Shown: one piece after another, positions 43,991 through 52,396 of the stretch | Position numbering within the stretch: the first letter of the stretch is position 1 | Layout: the number at the start of each line of letters is the position of its first letter | DNA from: Sphingomonas sp. PP-CE-3A-406 | GTDB lineage: Bacteria; Pseudomonadota; Alphaproteobacteria; Sphingomonadales; Sphingomonadaceae | Direction of reading: 5' to 3' | Assembly: GCF_003688625.1 (NCBI RefSeq) | Contig: NZ_RCWY01000001.1 | Location: 372,001-436,000 of the forward strand | Length of the DNA: 64,000 bases | Made by a program: the position numbers and the translations under genes | The notes under the pieces: model-generated | Databases searched by the model: none | What the model was told of the DNA's origin: nothing | Seen by the model: only the letters and a program-made list of their open reading frames with translations

Positions 43991-46321
43991 TCAGTTCCGA
44001 AGCGGCTTGCCCGTTTGCAGCATGTGGACGACGCGCGCCTGCGTCCGCGGATCCTTGACGCTCGCCATGAATGCCGCGCGCTCCAGATCGAGCAACTGAT
44101 CCTCGGTCACCGTGTCGACCAGATCCGCCTCACCGCCGGTCAGCACCTCGGCGAGACGATCCGCGACGACGAGGTCGTAGTCGGTCGCCATGCCCTTCTT
44201 GTGGAAGTCTGTCACCGCCATGTTCAGCCCCGTCCGTCCGCTCGCGCCCGCCAGGCGGAAGGTCGGCTTCTCCGGCGCGACATAGCCGTCCACCAGCGAC
44301 AGCGCCTTGGTCTTCGCATCCGCCAGCAATCGGTCGCGGTTCATCGTGATGCCGTCGGCCTTGCGCAGGATCATCATCTCCTTCGCCTCCGCCGCCGACT
44401 TGGCGACCTGCGCGGTAGAGACCGCCTGGAACACCTTCGTCAGCACCGGCATCGGACCGTTCGGCAGCGTGCGCGACTTGGTCCAGCGGTCGAGCATCTC
44501 GCCATTGCCGCCCCAGCCGGGAACCAGCCCGACGCCGCACTCGACGAGACCCGCATAGGTCTCGGCATGCGCCTGCACTGCATCGGAGTGGAGCAGGATC
44601 TCACACCCGCCGCCGAGCGCGAGCCCGGCAGGTGCGCTGACGACCGGGAAGGGGGCGTATTTCAGTGCCTTGTACGCCTGCTGACCACCCGAGACGCTAG
44701 CCTCGACCATGTCCCACAGGCCCGCCCCGACCGCGAACATCGCCGCGCCCAAGTTCGCGCCCGCCGAGAAGTTCGACGCCTCGTTATACACTACCAGCGC
44801 CTTGAAGCGCTCGCGGACGACCGGGATCGCCTCGTTGATGAGCGCGACGACCTGATCGTCGAGCGCGTTCATCTTGGTGTGGAACTCGAGCGCCGCGACA
44901 CCGTCGCCGACATCCCAGAGCGACGCCGACAGGTTCTGGAGGATCGGCTGCGAGCGGAGCTTGATGTCCTCCAGCAGTTCGACACCGTCCGCGCGCGGCA
45001 CGTCGGCATACTCGCCGCCAGCCGTGAGATACTGACGCTGGCCGTTCTCGACACGGTAGAACGGACGATCGCCCGCGGTCGTCAGGATCGCAGGAACGTC
45101 GCGACCTTCCTCGGCAAGCCGCGCGGCGAGCACGCCGGGACCCATCCGGTCGATCAGCTCGAACGGCCCGTATTTCCAGTTATAGCCGAGCTTCATCGCG
45201 TCATCGATCGCAACGACATCGTCCGCCGCCTCGCCGACGAGCATCGCCGCATAGGACAGCGTGTTGCCGAGGATCGTCCACGCATAGGTGCCGATCTTGC
45301 CCGGCTCCGCGATCAGCGCGGCGAGGTCCTTGCCGGTCTTGCCCGGCAACTCCGAAGGCTTGGCTTCCGCACGATACTCGCCGGTTGCGAGGTCGAGCGA
45401 CAGCTTGGTCCGCGTCGCCTTGTCGAAACGGTAGAAGCCGCCCTTGCCCTTGCGGCCCGTGAACCCTTCCGCGATCATCTTGTCGACCAGCGGCAGCGGA
45501 CGGACCGTATCGAAATACGGATCGCCAGCGGGCAGCGTGGACGACAGGCTCTTTGACAGCAGCGGCATCAGGTCGACGCCGACGAGGTCGACCAGCCCGA
45601 AGATACCGGTCTTCGGCACGCCCATCGGACGGCCACCGATCTGGTCGGCTTCCTCGACGGTCAGCCCTTGGTCCATCGCCGCGTTGATCGCGATCGCCAG
45701 CCAGTAGGTCCCGATGCGGTTGGCGATGAAGCCCGGCGTATCCTTCGCCCGGACGATCCGCTTGCCCATGAAGCGATCGACGAAATCCTCGACCTTCTCC
45801 GCGACCGCGACGTCGGTTGCCACGCCGCGGACGATCTCGACCAGCCGCATGTAGCGCGGCGGATTGAAGAAGTGCGTAATAAGGAAGTCGGCCTTGAACT
45901 GGTCCGAGCGTCCCTCGACGAGGTTGCCGAGCGGGATCGTCGAGGTGTTCGACGACACCGCGGTGCCCGGACGCTTCAACGCTTCAAGCTTGGCGTACAG
46001 CGCCTGCTTGATGTCGAGCCGCTCGACGATCGCCTCGACGATCCAGTCGCACTCGGCGACCCGACCCAGGTGATCGTCGATGTTGCCCGTCTCGACCAGC
46101 TTCGTCGCACGCTTCGACATGAAGGGGGCGGGGTCGGTCTTAAGCATCTTGGCGACCGCGCCCTTGGCCACCGCATCGCGGTCGCCGCCCTCGGGCAGGT
46201 CGCGCGGCACGATGTCGAGCAGCAGCACCGGGATGCCGGCGTTTGCGACCTGCGCCGCGATACCTGCGCCCATCACGCCTGCGCCGATGACGCAGACCTT
46301 TTTCACAGCGTCGACCATCAT
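43991..46321 (-). CDS. 3-Hydroxyacyl-CoA dehydrogenase / enoyl-CoA hydratase (FadB-like)
   Basis: The first of two adjacent ATGs (46321) overlaps the thiolase stop by 4 bases; the product has 776 residues. The N-terminal NAD domain reads KKVCVIGAGVMGAGIAAQVA, followed by SSNTSTIPLGNL and HFFNPPRYMRLVEIVRG (dehydrogenase). The C-terminal third is a crotonase fold with NEASNFSAGANLGAAMFAVG, PAGLALGGGCEILLHSDAVQ and VGLVPGWGGNGEML. This dehydrogenase-first order is reversed from E. coli FadB. It carries out the hydration and NAD-dependent oxidation steps of beta-oxidation, with the thiolase encoded just upstream. Confidence 0.94.
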   Translation of the reverse strand: MMVDAVKKVCVIGAGVMGAGIAAQVANAGIPVLLLDIVPRDLPEGGDRDAVAKGAVAKMLKTDPAPFMSKRATKLVETGNIDDHLGRVAECDWIVEAIVERLDIKQALYAKLEALKRPGTAVSSNTSTIPLGNLVEGRSDQFKADFLITHFFNPPRYMRLVEIVRGVATDVAVAEKVEDFVDRFMGKRIVRAKDTPGFIANRIGTYWLAIAINAAMDQGLTVEEADQIGGRPMGVPKTGIFGLVDLVGVDLMPLLSKSLSSTLPAGDPYFDTVRPLPLVDKMIAEGFTGRKGKGGFYRFDKATRTKLSLDLATGEYRAEAKPSELPGKTGKDLAALIAEPGKIGTYAWTILGNTLSYAAMLVGEAADDVVAIDDAMKLGYNWKYGPFELIDRMGPGVLAARLAEEGRDVPAILTTAGDRPFYRVENGQRQYLTAGGEYADVPRADGVELLEDIKLRSQPILQNLSASLWDVGDGVAALEFHTKMNALDDQVVALINEAIPVVRERFKALVVYNEASNFSAGANLGAAMFAVGAGLWDMVEASVSGGQQAYKALKYAPFPVVSAPAGLALGGGCEILLHSDAVQAHAETYAGLVECGVGLVPGWGGNGEMLDRWTKSRTLPNGPMPVLTKVFQAVSTAQVAKSAAEAKEMMILRKADGITMNRDRLLADAKTKALSLVDGYVAPEKPTFRLAGASGRTGLNMAVTDFHKKGMATDYDLVVADRLAEVLTGGEADLVDTVTEDQLLDLERAAFMASVKDPRTQARVVHMLQTGKPLRN

Positions 46322-47454
46322 GCGCGCTCCAGCACCGTTGCGATGCCCTGACCGCCGCCGATGCACTGGGTCGCCAGCGCATAGCGGCCGCCCTCGCGCG
46401 CCAGCAGCGACGCCGCCTTGCCGACGATCCGCGCGCCGGTCGCGCCGAGCGGATGACCGATCGCGATCGCGCCGCCATCGAGGTTGATCGTCTCGTCCTT
46501 GAGGCCGAGGTCGCGAATGCAGGCGATCGCCTGGCTCGCGAACGCCTCGTTGATCTCGACCACGTCGAGGTCGGCGACGGTGATCCCGGCCCGCTCCAGC
46601 GCCTTCTTCGACGCCCCGATCGGGCCAAGCCCCATCGTCTCGGGCGCGCAACCCGACACGCCGATCGACTTGATCCGCGCGAGGATCGACAGCCCGTGCT
46701 TCTTGGCGAACTCTTCCGAGGTGACGAGCACTGCCGATGCACCGTCAGTCAGCGGCGACGAGGTACCCGCCGTCACCGATCCATCCGCGCTGAACGCAGG
46801 CTTCAGGCCGGCGAGCGCATCGGTGGTCGTGCCGGCGCGGATCGTGCCGTCCTGGCTGACCGGGCCGGCCTTGGTCTGGATCGTCACGATCTCGTCGGAC
46901 AGCCGGCCATCGGCACGGGCCGCGGCGGCCTTGTCCTGGCTCTTCACCGCGAACGCGTCCTGCTCGGCGCGCGTGATCTGGTAGTTGCGCGCGACGTTCT
47001 CGGCGGTCTCGCCCATGCCCATGTACGCGCCGGCGCTCTTCTTCGCGAGCTCGGGATTGGGCAGGGGGTTGTAGCCGCCCATCGGCACGCGGCTCATCGA
47101 CTCGAGCCCCGCGCAGATGAACGCCTCGCCGGCGCCGACCGCGATCTGGCCGTAGGCGATATGGATCGCGCTCATCGACGAGCCACAGAACCGGTTGACC
47201 GTCATCCCACCGACCGAGATCGGCAGGTCGGCGATCTGCGCGATCAGCTTGGCGACGTTGAGGCCCTGCTCGCCCTCGGGGAACGCGCAGCCGAGGATGA
47301 TGTCCTCGATCTCGGCGGGATCGACGCCTGTCTTGCCGAGCAACCCGCGAATCGTCTGCGCGGCGAGATCGTCCGGACGGACGCGGGCGAGGTCGCCCTT
47401 GCCGGCGAGGTGGAACGGCGAACGGGCGTACCCGGCGATGACGACGTTGGTCAC
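46318..47454 (-). CDS. Acetyl-CoA C-acyltransferase (thiolase, FadA-like)
   Basis: The 378-residue thiolase shows the acyl-accepting Cys in NRFCGSSMSAIHIAYGQIAV, NEAFASQAIACIRDLGL, the His region GGAIAIGHPLGATGARIVGK and the second Cys in TQCIGGGQGIATV. It cleaves 3-ketoacyl-CoA in the last step of each beta-oxidation round. It is first in the fadA-fadB operon and is divergent from the acyl-CoA ligase gene; the shared 98-base region holds a palindromic site. Confidence 0.95.
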   Translation of the reverse strand: MTNVVIAGYARSPFHLAGKGDLARVRPDDLAAQTIRGLLGKTGVDPAEIEDIILGCAFPEGEQGLNVAKLIAQIADLPISVGGMTVNRFCGSSMSAIHIAYGQIAVGAGEAFICAGLESMSRVPMGGYNPLPNPELAKKSAGAYMGMGETAENVARNYQITRAEQDAFAVKSQDKAAAARADGRLSDEIVTIQTKAGPVSQDGTIRAGTTTDALAGLKPAFSADGSVTAGTSSPLTDGASAVLVTSEEFAKKHGLSILARIKSIGVSGCAPETMGLGPIGASKKALERAGITVADLDVVEINEAFASQAIACIRDLGLKDETINLDGGAIAIGHPLGATGARIVGKAASLLAREGGRYALATQCIGGGQGIATVLERA

Positions 47455-47519
47455 GATGATCCTCTCATATTGCGGTCGACCCGGTTAACGCTTGCGGGTT
47501 ACCCTTAAGGTGCGATACC

Positions 47520-47539
47520 TCACCTTTACGTCAAGGTGA
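47520..47539. promoter_or_regulatory. Candidate MerR-type operator in the fadAB/fadD divergent region
   Basis: TCACCTT and AAGGTGA form a perfect 7-bp inverted repeat with a TACGTC spacer. It lies between the divergent thiolase and acyl-CoA ligase genes, 46 bases before the ligase start. A further palindrome, CCTTAAGG, lies at about 47503-47510. The MerR gene at the end of the ligase operon is the obvious regulator. Confidence 0.5.
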
Positions 47540-47585
47540 AGCGGCCGACAATATGGCTTACGCACACCATGTTATGGAGAGCGAG

Positions 47586-49271
47586 ATGCAGGACACTTCC
47601 GGGGGCAAGGCGATCGGGGTACCGTTGCTGGGCGAGCCGCGGCTGCTGGGCGACATGCTCGATGCGTCGGTCCGTCGGTTCGGGTCGCGCAACGTGCTCG
47701 ATTTCATGGGTCGGACGCTGACCTATGCCACGCTCGGCGAGTCGGTCGACCGGGCAGCGCGGGGGCTTCAGGACATGGGTGTCGTGAAGGGCACGCGCGT
47801 TGCGCTCTGCCTGCCGAACACGCCTTATTATCCGATCCTGTTCTTTGCGATCCTCAAGGCCGGCGGCGTCGTCGTCAACGTCAACCCGCTCTACGTCGAG
47901 CGCGAGCTGGCGCATCTGCTCGAGGATTCGGGCGCGACGATCATCGCCACGTGCGACATCGCCGAGATCCACGCGCGCGTGCTCAAGGTCGCGGGGCAGA
48001 TGGGCGTGAAGCACGTCATCACCTGTCCGATCGCCGGCGCGTTGCCGACGCTGAAGTCGATCGCCTACCGCATCTTCAAGCGTGCCGAGATCGGTCGGGC
48101 ACCGACTGACGCGCGCCATTCCACGTTCGACGCGCTGCTCAAGGCGAAGGGTGCGCCGTCCCCCGTTACCGTTTCCCCGGACGAGGTCGCGGTGCTGCAA
48201 TATACCGGCGGCACGACCGGCGAGCCCAAGGCGGCGATGCTCAGCCACGCAAATCTCGTCGCGAACGCCGATGCGATGGTCGTGTTCGTCGGTGGCGAGC
48301 AACCGCATCAGGACCGCGTGCTTGGCGCGTTGCCGCTGTTCCACGTCTTCGCGCTGACCACCGTGCTGACCTATTCGATTCGCACCGGCGCGGAGATGAT
48401 CCTGATGCCGCGCTTCGAACTCGGAGCGCTGCTGAAAACGATCGCGCGCACCAAGCCCAGTTATTTCCCCGCGGTGCCGACGATCTACGCCGCGATCACC
48501 ACCGCCGCCGAGACGCAGAAGATCGACCTGTCCTCGATCCACGCGTGCATCTCGGGCGGGGCACCGCTGCCGGCGGAGGTGCGGATCGCGTTCGAGGCGG
48601 CGACCGGCGCCAAATTGTGCGAGGGGTATGGTCTGTCCGAAGCCTCGCCGATCATCACGTGCAACCCGATCGATGGCCTCAACAAGCCGGGCTCCGCCGG
48701 GCTGCCCTTTCCCGGCACGACGATCGAGATCCGCGACCGCGAGGACCCGACCCGATTGCTGCCGATCGGCGAGAATGGCGAGATCTGTGCGCGTGGGCCC
48801 CAGATCACGCAAGGCTATTGGCACAAACCCGCCGCCACCGCCGAGCTGTTCGCGGACGGCGCGCTGCGGACCGGTGACGTCGGGCACCTCGACGCGGACG
48901 GCTATCTGTTCATCGTCGACCGGATCAAGGACCTGATCCTCGCCGGCGGCTACAACGTCTATCCGCGCGTGATCGAGGAGGCGCTGTACGAACACCCCGC
49001 CGTGCTCGAAGCCGTGGTGATCGGCGTTCCCGACAAATACCGCGGCCAGGCGCCGAAAGCGTTCGTCGTGCTGGCCGAAGGTACGGTCGCTACCCCGCTC
49101 GAACTGCGCGATTTTCTTCGGGACAAGATTAGCAAGATCGAGCTTCCCCGCGAGGTCGAAATCCGCGACAGTCTCCCCAAGACGCTGATCGGCAAGCTAT
49201 CCAAAAAGGAACTTGTCGCTGAAGAGACCGCAAAGGCGGCGGCGTCGGAGGCGAGGGGAGTGGACGCGTGA
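47586..49271 (+). CDS. Long-chain fatty-acid CoA ligase (FadD-like)
   Basis: The ATG at 47586 has GGAGAG just upstream and gives 561 residues; in-frame ATGs at 47553 and 47574 are closer to the operator and less likely. The AMP-forming signatures are LQYTGGTTGEPKAAMLSHAN (P-loop-like), YGLSEASPIITCNP, and the hinge GDVGHLDADGYLFIVDRIKD. The C-terminal ends with the lysine motif LPKTLIGKLSKKEL. It activates fatty acids to acyl-CoA with ATP. It is divergent from the thiolase and followed immediately by a MerR gene. Confidence 0.94.
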   Translation: MQDTSGGKAIGVPLLGEPRLLGDMLDASVRRFGSRNVLDFMGRTLTYATLGESVDRAARGLQDMGVVKGTRVALCLPNTPYYPILFFAILKAGGVVVNVNPLYVERELAHLLEDSGATIIATCDIAEIHARVLKVAGQMGVKHVITCPIAGALPTLKSIAYRIFKRAEIGRAPTDARHSTFDALLKAKGAPSPVTVSPDEVAVLQYTGGTTGEPKAAMLSHANLVANADAMVVFVGGEQPHQDRVLGALPLFHVFALTTVLTYSIRTGAEMILMPRFELGALLKTIARTKPSYFPAVPTIYAAITTAAETQKIDLSSIHACISGGAPLPAEVRIAFEAATGAKLCEGYGLSEASPIITCNPIDGLNKPGSAGLPFPGTTIEIRDREDPTRLLPIGENGEICARGPQITQGYWHKPAATAELFADGALRTGDVGHLDADGYLFIVDRIKDLILAGGYNVYPRVIEEALYEHPAVLEAVVIGVPDKYRGQAPKAFVVLAEGTVATPLELRDFLRDKISKIELPREVEIRDSLPKTLIGKLSKKELVAEETAKAAASEARGVDA

Positions 49272-49660
49272 ACGACCGACAGGACGATCTTACCGGTATA
49301 CAAGAGGTCTCGCGCATGCTCGGCGTGAGTGCGCGAACGTTGCGGTTCTATGAGGACAAGGGCCTGATCGAGCCCTGCCGGATCGGCACGACGCGCGTCT
49401 ACACGCGGCGCGAAGTGGCCCGGATGCAGCTGATCCTGCGCGGTAAACGTCTCGGTTTCACGCTACGCGACATCGAGGAGTTCCTCGACCTCTACGACGC
49501 CGACCCGCAACATGTGGAGCAGATGCGCGCGCTGGCCGAACGCTGTCGCCAGCGGATCGACCTGCTCGACGCGCAACGCGAGGCGATCGTGCAGACGCGC
49601 GACGAGCTGGAGAAAATCGAGCAGGAGGCGCTCGCGCGCATCCCCGCGGGAACAGCGTGA
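49268..49660 (+). CDS. MerR family regulator of fatty-acid degradation
   Basis: The GTG start at 49268 overlaps the ligase stop (GTGA). The 130-residue protein has an N-terminal winged helix (GIQEVSRMLGVSARTLRFYE, YTRREVARMQLILRGKRLGF) and a C-terminal coiled coil (LAERCRQRIDLLDAQREAIV). It lacks metal-sensing Cys residues. Such short MerR proteins linked to acyl-CoA genes (LiuR type) commonly repress catabolic operons until an acyl-CoA ligand appears. The palindrome in the fadA-fadD gap is a plausible target. Confidence 0.92.
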   Translation: MNDRQDDLTGIQEVSRMLGVSARTLRFYEDKGLIEPCRIGTTRVYTRREVARMQLILRGKRLGFTLRDIEEFLDLYDADPQHVEQMRALAERCRQRIDLLDAQREAIVQTRDELEKIEQEALARIPAGTA

Positions 49661-49708
49661 TAGCTCGCGCTGAGTGTGAAATCTGAGCGCCAAACTATGA
49701 AAAAGATT

Positions 49709-49811
49709 CCACCCCGGCGAAGGCCGGGGCCCAATTGGGAGGATTGGGGTAAGTATACGCAGCGCTAATCAGCGACGTTACCCAATTGAGCCCCGGCCTC
49801 CGCCGGGGTGG
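49709..49811. repeat. Palindromic repeat family A, copy 3
   Basis: The element is 103 bp. The left arm begins CCACCCCGGCGAAGGCCGGG with CAATTGGG; the right arm begins CCCAATTGAG and ends CGCCGGGGTGG. The arms have two mismatches. It is between the convergent MerR and phoX genes. Confidence 0.9.
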
Positions 49812-49814
49812 TCA

Positions 49815-49851
49815 TTTGCTGATCCTCCCCTGACGGGGGAGTATCAGCAAA
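49815..49851. terminator. Hairpin next to the phoX 3' end
   Basis: TTTGCTGATcCTCCCC and GGGGAGtATCAGCAAA form a 9-bp plus 6-bp stem with one mismatch and a short TGACG loop. It directly follows repeat A3 and lies 17 bases from the phoX stop, so it probably ends leftward transcription of that operon. Confidence 0.65.
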
Positions 49852-49867
49852 TTCGAAACCCCGAAGC

Positions 49868-52345
49868 TTAAAGCCCCACTACGCCACCGTCATTCTTCGT
49901 GATCACGATCGTCGCCGACCGCGGCCGTGATGGCGTGGTCACCGCACCCGCCTGATTGGCGGGCCAACTGCTGGTAATGTTCGTCGGCCCACCATTCTCG
50001 CCGGGATGCTGGATGTTGACGAACAGCGACCGGCCGTCCGGCGTCGAATGGATGCCGGTGATCTCGCACTCCTTCGGCCCGACCAAGAAGCGCCGCAGTG
50101 CCGCCCCCGGTGCCTTGCCGATCCGCGTCGTCACCGAGCCGGTTGCCGCACCGATCGTGTTCGTCACCGTCCGCGTACCGCCATCGTTGACGATTCCCGG
50201 CACCGAGGCGAGCAGCATGCAGTTGGTCACGTCGGTGTACGCGCTGTCGTCGGTCTCGATCCACATCACCGGCGCGATCGTGCCCGACGCATTGCTCGGC
50301 AGGCCGAACCACAGGCCATCCGGCGACGAGAAGTCGTTGCTCGCATCGAGCCCCGACAGGTTGATGTTGGTCGCATCCAGATCGGAGCCGGCTCCGAACG
50401 CATAGATGTCCCACGCGAAGGTCGTCGCTTCCGACGTATCGCCCGTCTCGCGCAGACGGATGATGTGACCGTTGGCGTTACCGGTGGTCTGGCCGGTTGT
50501 GGTCTTCGGATCAACGTAGGCGCGCGGATTGGACGCATCCGCGGTCGCCACGGTCCGCGACGAGTTGTTGGTGAGCGTGCAGTACATCTCACCGGTCGCC
50601 GGGTTCACCGCGGTCCACTCCGGCCGATCCATCCGCGTCGCACCAAGCGCATCCGCGGCAAGTCGCGTATTGATCAGCACATCGATCTGGCTCGAGAACG
50701 GATACGCCGCATTGGCCGAGGTGAGAGGTCCCTGGCCAAAGACCAGCGGGAGCCACTGGCCGCTACCGTCCGCTGCGAACTTCGCAACGTAAAGCGTTCC
50801 GGTATCGAGATACTTGTCACCCATCGCCAACCGGTTCGCCGCCGTTGCATCGCTTGCCGACCAGGGCGTCGCCGACACGAACTTGTAGATATACTCGTTC
50901 TGCGCATCGTCGCCCATGTAGAACGCCGGCTTCACGCCAGCGATCGTCCGACCGATCTGGCAACCCTCATGGTTCATGCGCCCGAGCGCTGTGCGCTTGC
51001 GCGGCGTCGATGACGCATCGAACGGATCGATCTCGACGACCCAGCCATACTGGAAGATCTCGTTGCGGAAATCGCCCGTGCCGTCGGCGGGGGCGCCGGC
51101 CTGCGCGGTGATGTTCCAGCGCGAATAGACCGTGCTGGTCGTGTCTGCCGGCGTGACCGACCACCAGCCATAGTTGCCAGCCGTGCTGCTGCTGCTCTCG
51201 GTCTTGCCATACCGCGCGAGCGACGTGTTGGCTTTTACGCCGATCGGGCCGCTCGCTGCACGACGTGCACCGTCGCCGACCTCGCGGCGGAAATAGCCGA
51301 CCCAGTTCTCTTCGTTCGTCAGGTATGTGTGCCAAGGCATTGTGCCATTGGCGCAATTGTTGATCGTGCCGCGTCCCGTCGTGGCATCGGGCGAGTAGCG
51401 CGTCTTGAGGCTGTCGGCGCCGCGCACCGGCCCCGAGAAGCTCATCGGCGTCAGCGGGGTGATGCGGCGGTTGAACGACGAGGTGGTGACATAGCTCCAT
51501 GCGGCGGCGCGGCTGATCTCGATCACCGACACGCCGTGGCACTCCATCTCCTTCAGCGCCTCGGCTTCGGGACGGACGCCGCCGGTCGTGGTCGGGCCAT
51601 TCGGATGCAGATAGGCCTGCGTGATGTTCTCGTGGTTGAGCACGAGCAATCCGCGCGTGTTGCCATCGGCATCGGGCGTGCCGGCGGCGGACAGCCCGAA
51701 ATAGCTCATGCCGTCGTGGTGATCGCCGGCGCGCTTCGAGAAGGTCGTATCGCTGCCGTCATTGGCATAGGCGCCGACGCCACTGCCGATCGGATCGCCG
51801 AGGCGGTAGAGCACCGTCACCGCATAGCCGGTCGGCACCGCGACGACATCGGCGAGGCTCTTCGCCACCGCGGTGAAGCCGAGCGAGGCGGCACCCACCG
51901 TCACGCTGGTCGAGGCAGTGACCGATCCGCGCGCCGATACGGCGGTGAACAGGAAGGTCAGGACGGTACCAGCGGCCGCACCGGGTACGACGAACGTCGC
52001 GGTGCTGGTGGTCGCGCCTGCGAGCGTGACGCTCGGGCCGGCGGTCTGCGTCCAGCTGACGCTGTCGACCTGGCCGATGGCGGCCCCGGTCAGCGTCGCC
52101 ACGCGACCGGCCGATGCACTGCCGCCTGCGGTCGCGGTGACCGTGACGGGGCTCGCGCCGCCGTCATTGTCGTCATCGCACCCGGTCAGCAGCATGCCGC
52201 CGAACACCGCCGCGGCGGTGGCCGACATGCCGCCCATCAACGTCTGGCGGCGCGAATAGCGGACCTCGATCAGGTCGTTGAGGTGCGGGTTGGCGGTCGG
52301 ATTGGTGTCGATATCGCCGTCGGTATAGATGGTTTCGAACGTCAT
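49868..52345 (-). CDS. phoX: PhoX-type alkaline phosphatase (DUF839) with a PKD/REJ-like insert
   Basis: The 825-residue protein starts with an N-terminal Tat motif (YSRRQTLMGG, about residues 29-38). Its hydrophobic segment ends in a lipobox-like LTGC. After this, residues about 65-155 form an Ig/PKD-like domain (SWTQTAGPSVTLAGATTSTA). The catalytic part shows the PhoX/DUF839 pattern: HHDGMSYFGLSA, GLLVLNHENITQAYLHP, EMECHGVSVIEI, NHEGCQIGRTIAG and the near-terminal FVNIQHPGENGGPTNITSSW. PhoX is a calcium- and iron-dependent phosphomonoesterase. It lies 51 bases downstream of a TonB receptor gene, in a Pho-box-controlled operon. Confidence 0.94.
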   Translation of the reverse strand: MTFETIYTDGDIDTNPTANPHLNDLIEVRYSRRQTLMGGMSATAAAVFGGMLLTGCDDDNDGGASPVTVTATAGGSASAGRVATLTGAAIGQVDSVSWTQTAGPSVTLAGATTSTATFVVPGAAAGTVLTFLFTAVSARGSVTASTSVTVGAASLGFTAVAKSLADVVAVPTGYAVTVLYRLGDPIGSGVGAYANDGSDTTFSKRAGDHHDGMSYFGLSAAGTPDADGNTRGLLVLNHENITQAYLHPNGPTTTGGVRPEAEALKEMECHGVSVIEISRAAAWSYVTTSSFNRRITPLTPMSFSGPVRGADSLKTRYSPDATTGRGTINNCANGTMPWHTYLTNEENWVGYFRREVGDGARRAASGPIGVKANTSLARYGKTESSSSTAGNYGWWSVTPADTTSTVYSRWNITAQAGAPADGTGDFRNEIFQYGWVVEIDPFDASSTPRKRTALGRMNHEGCQIGRTIAGVKPAFYMGDDAQNEYIYKFVSATPWSASDATAANRLAMGDKYLDTGTLYVAKFAADGSGQWLPLVFGQGPLTSANAAYPFSSQIDVLINTRLAADALGATRMDRPEWTAVNPATGEMYCTLTNNSSRTVATADASNPRAYVDPKTTTGQTTGNANGHIIRLRETGDTSEATTFAWDIYAFGAGSDLDATNINLSGLDASNDFSSPDGLWFGLPSNASGTIAPVMWIETDDSAYTDVTNCMLLASVPGIVNDGGTRTVTNTIGAATGSVTTRIGKAPGAALRRFLVGPKECEITGIHSTPDGRSLFVNIQHPGENGGPTNITSSWPANQAGAVTTPSRPRSATIVITKNDGGVVGL

Positions 52346-52396
52346 GATTGGTCCCCCCGGGGATGAATGGTCGGTGCGGTCGCGGCTAGTGGCGGA

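Noticed and set aside
44015..45556. A 513-codon open frame opposite the FadB-like gene
   Set aside because: The opposing frame carries complete dehydrogenase and crotonase motifs. The antisense product is repetitive Arg/His/Asp-rich sequence.
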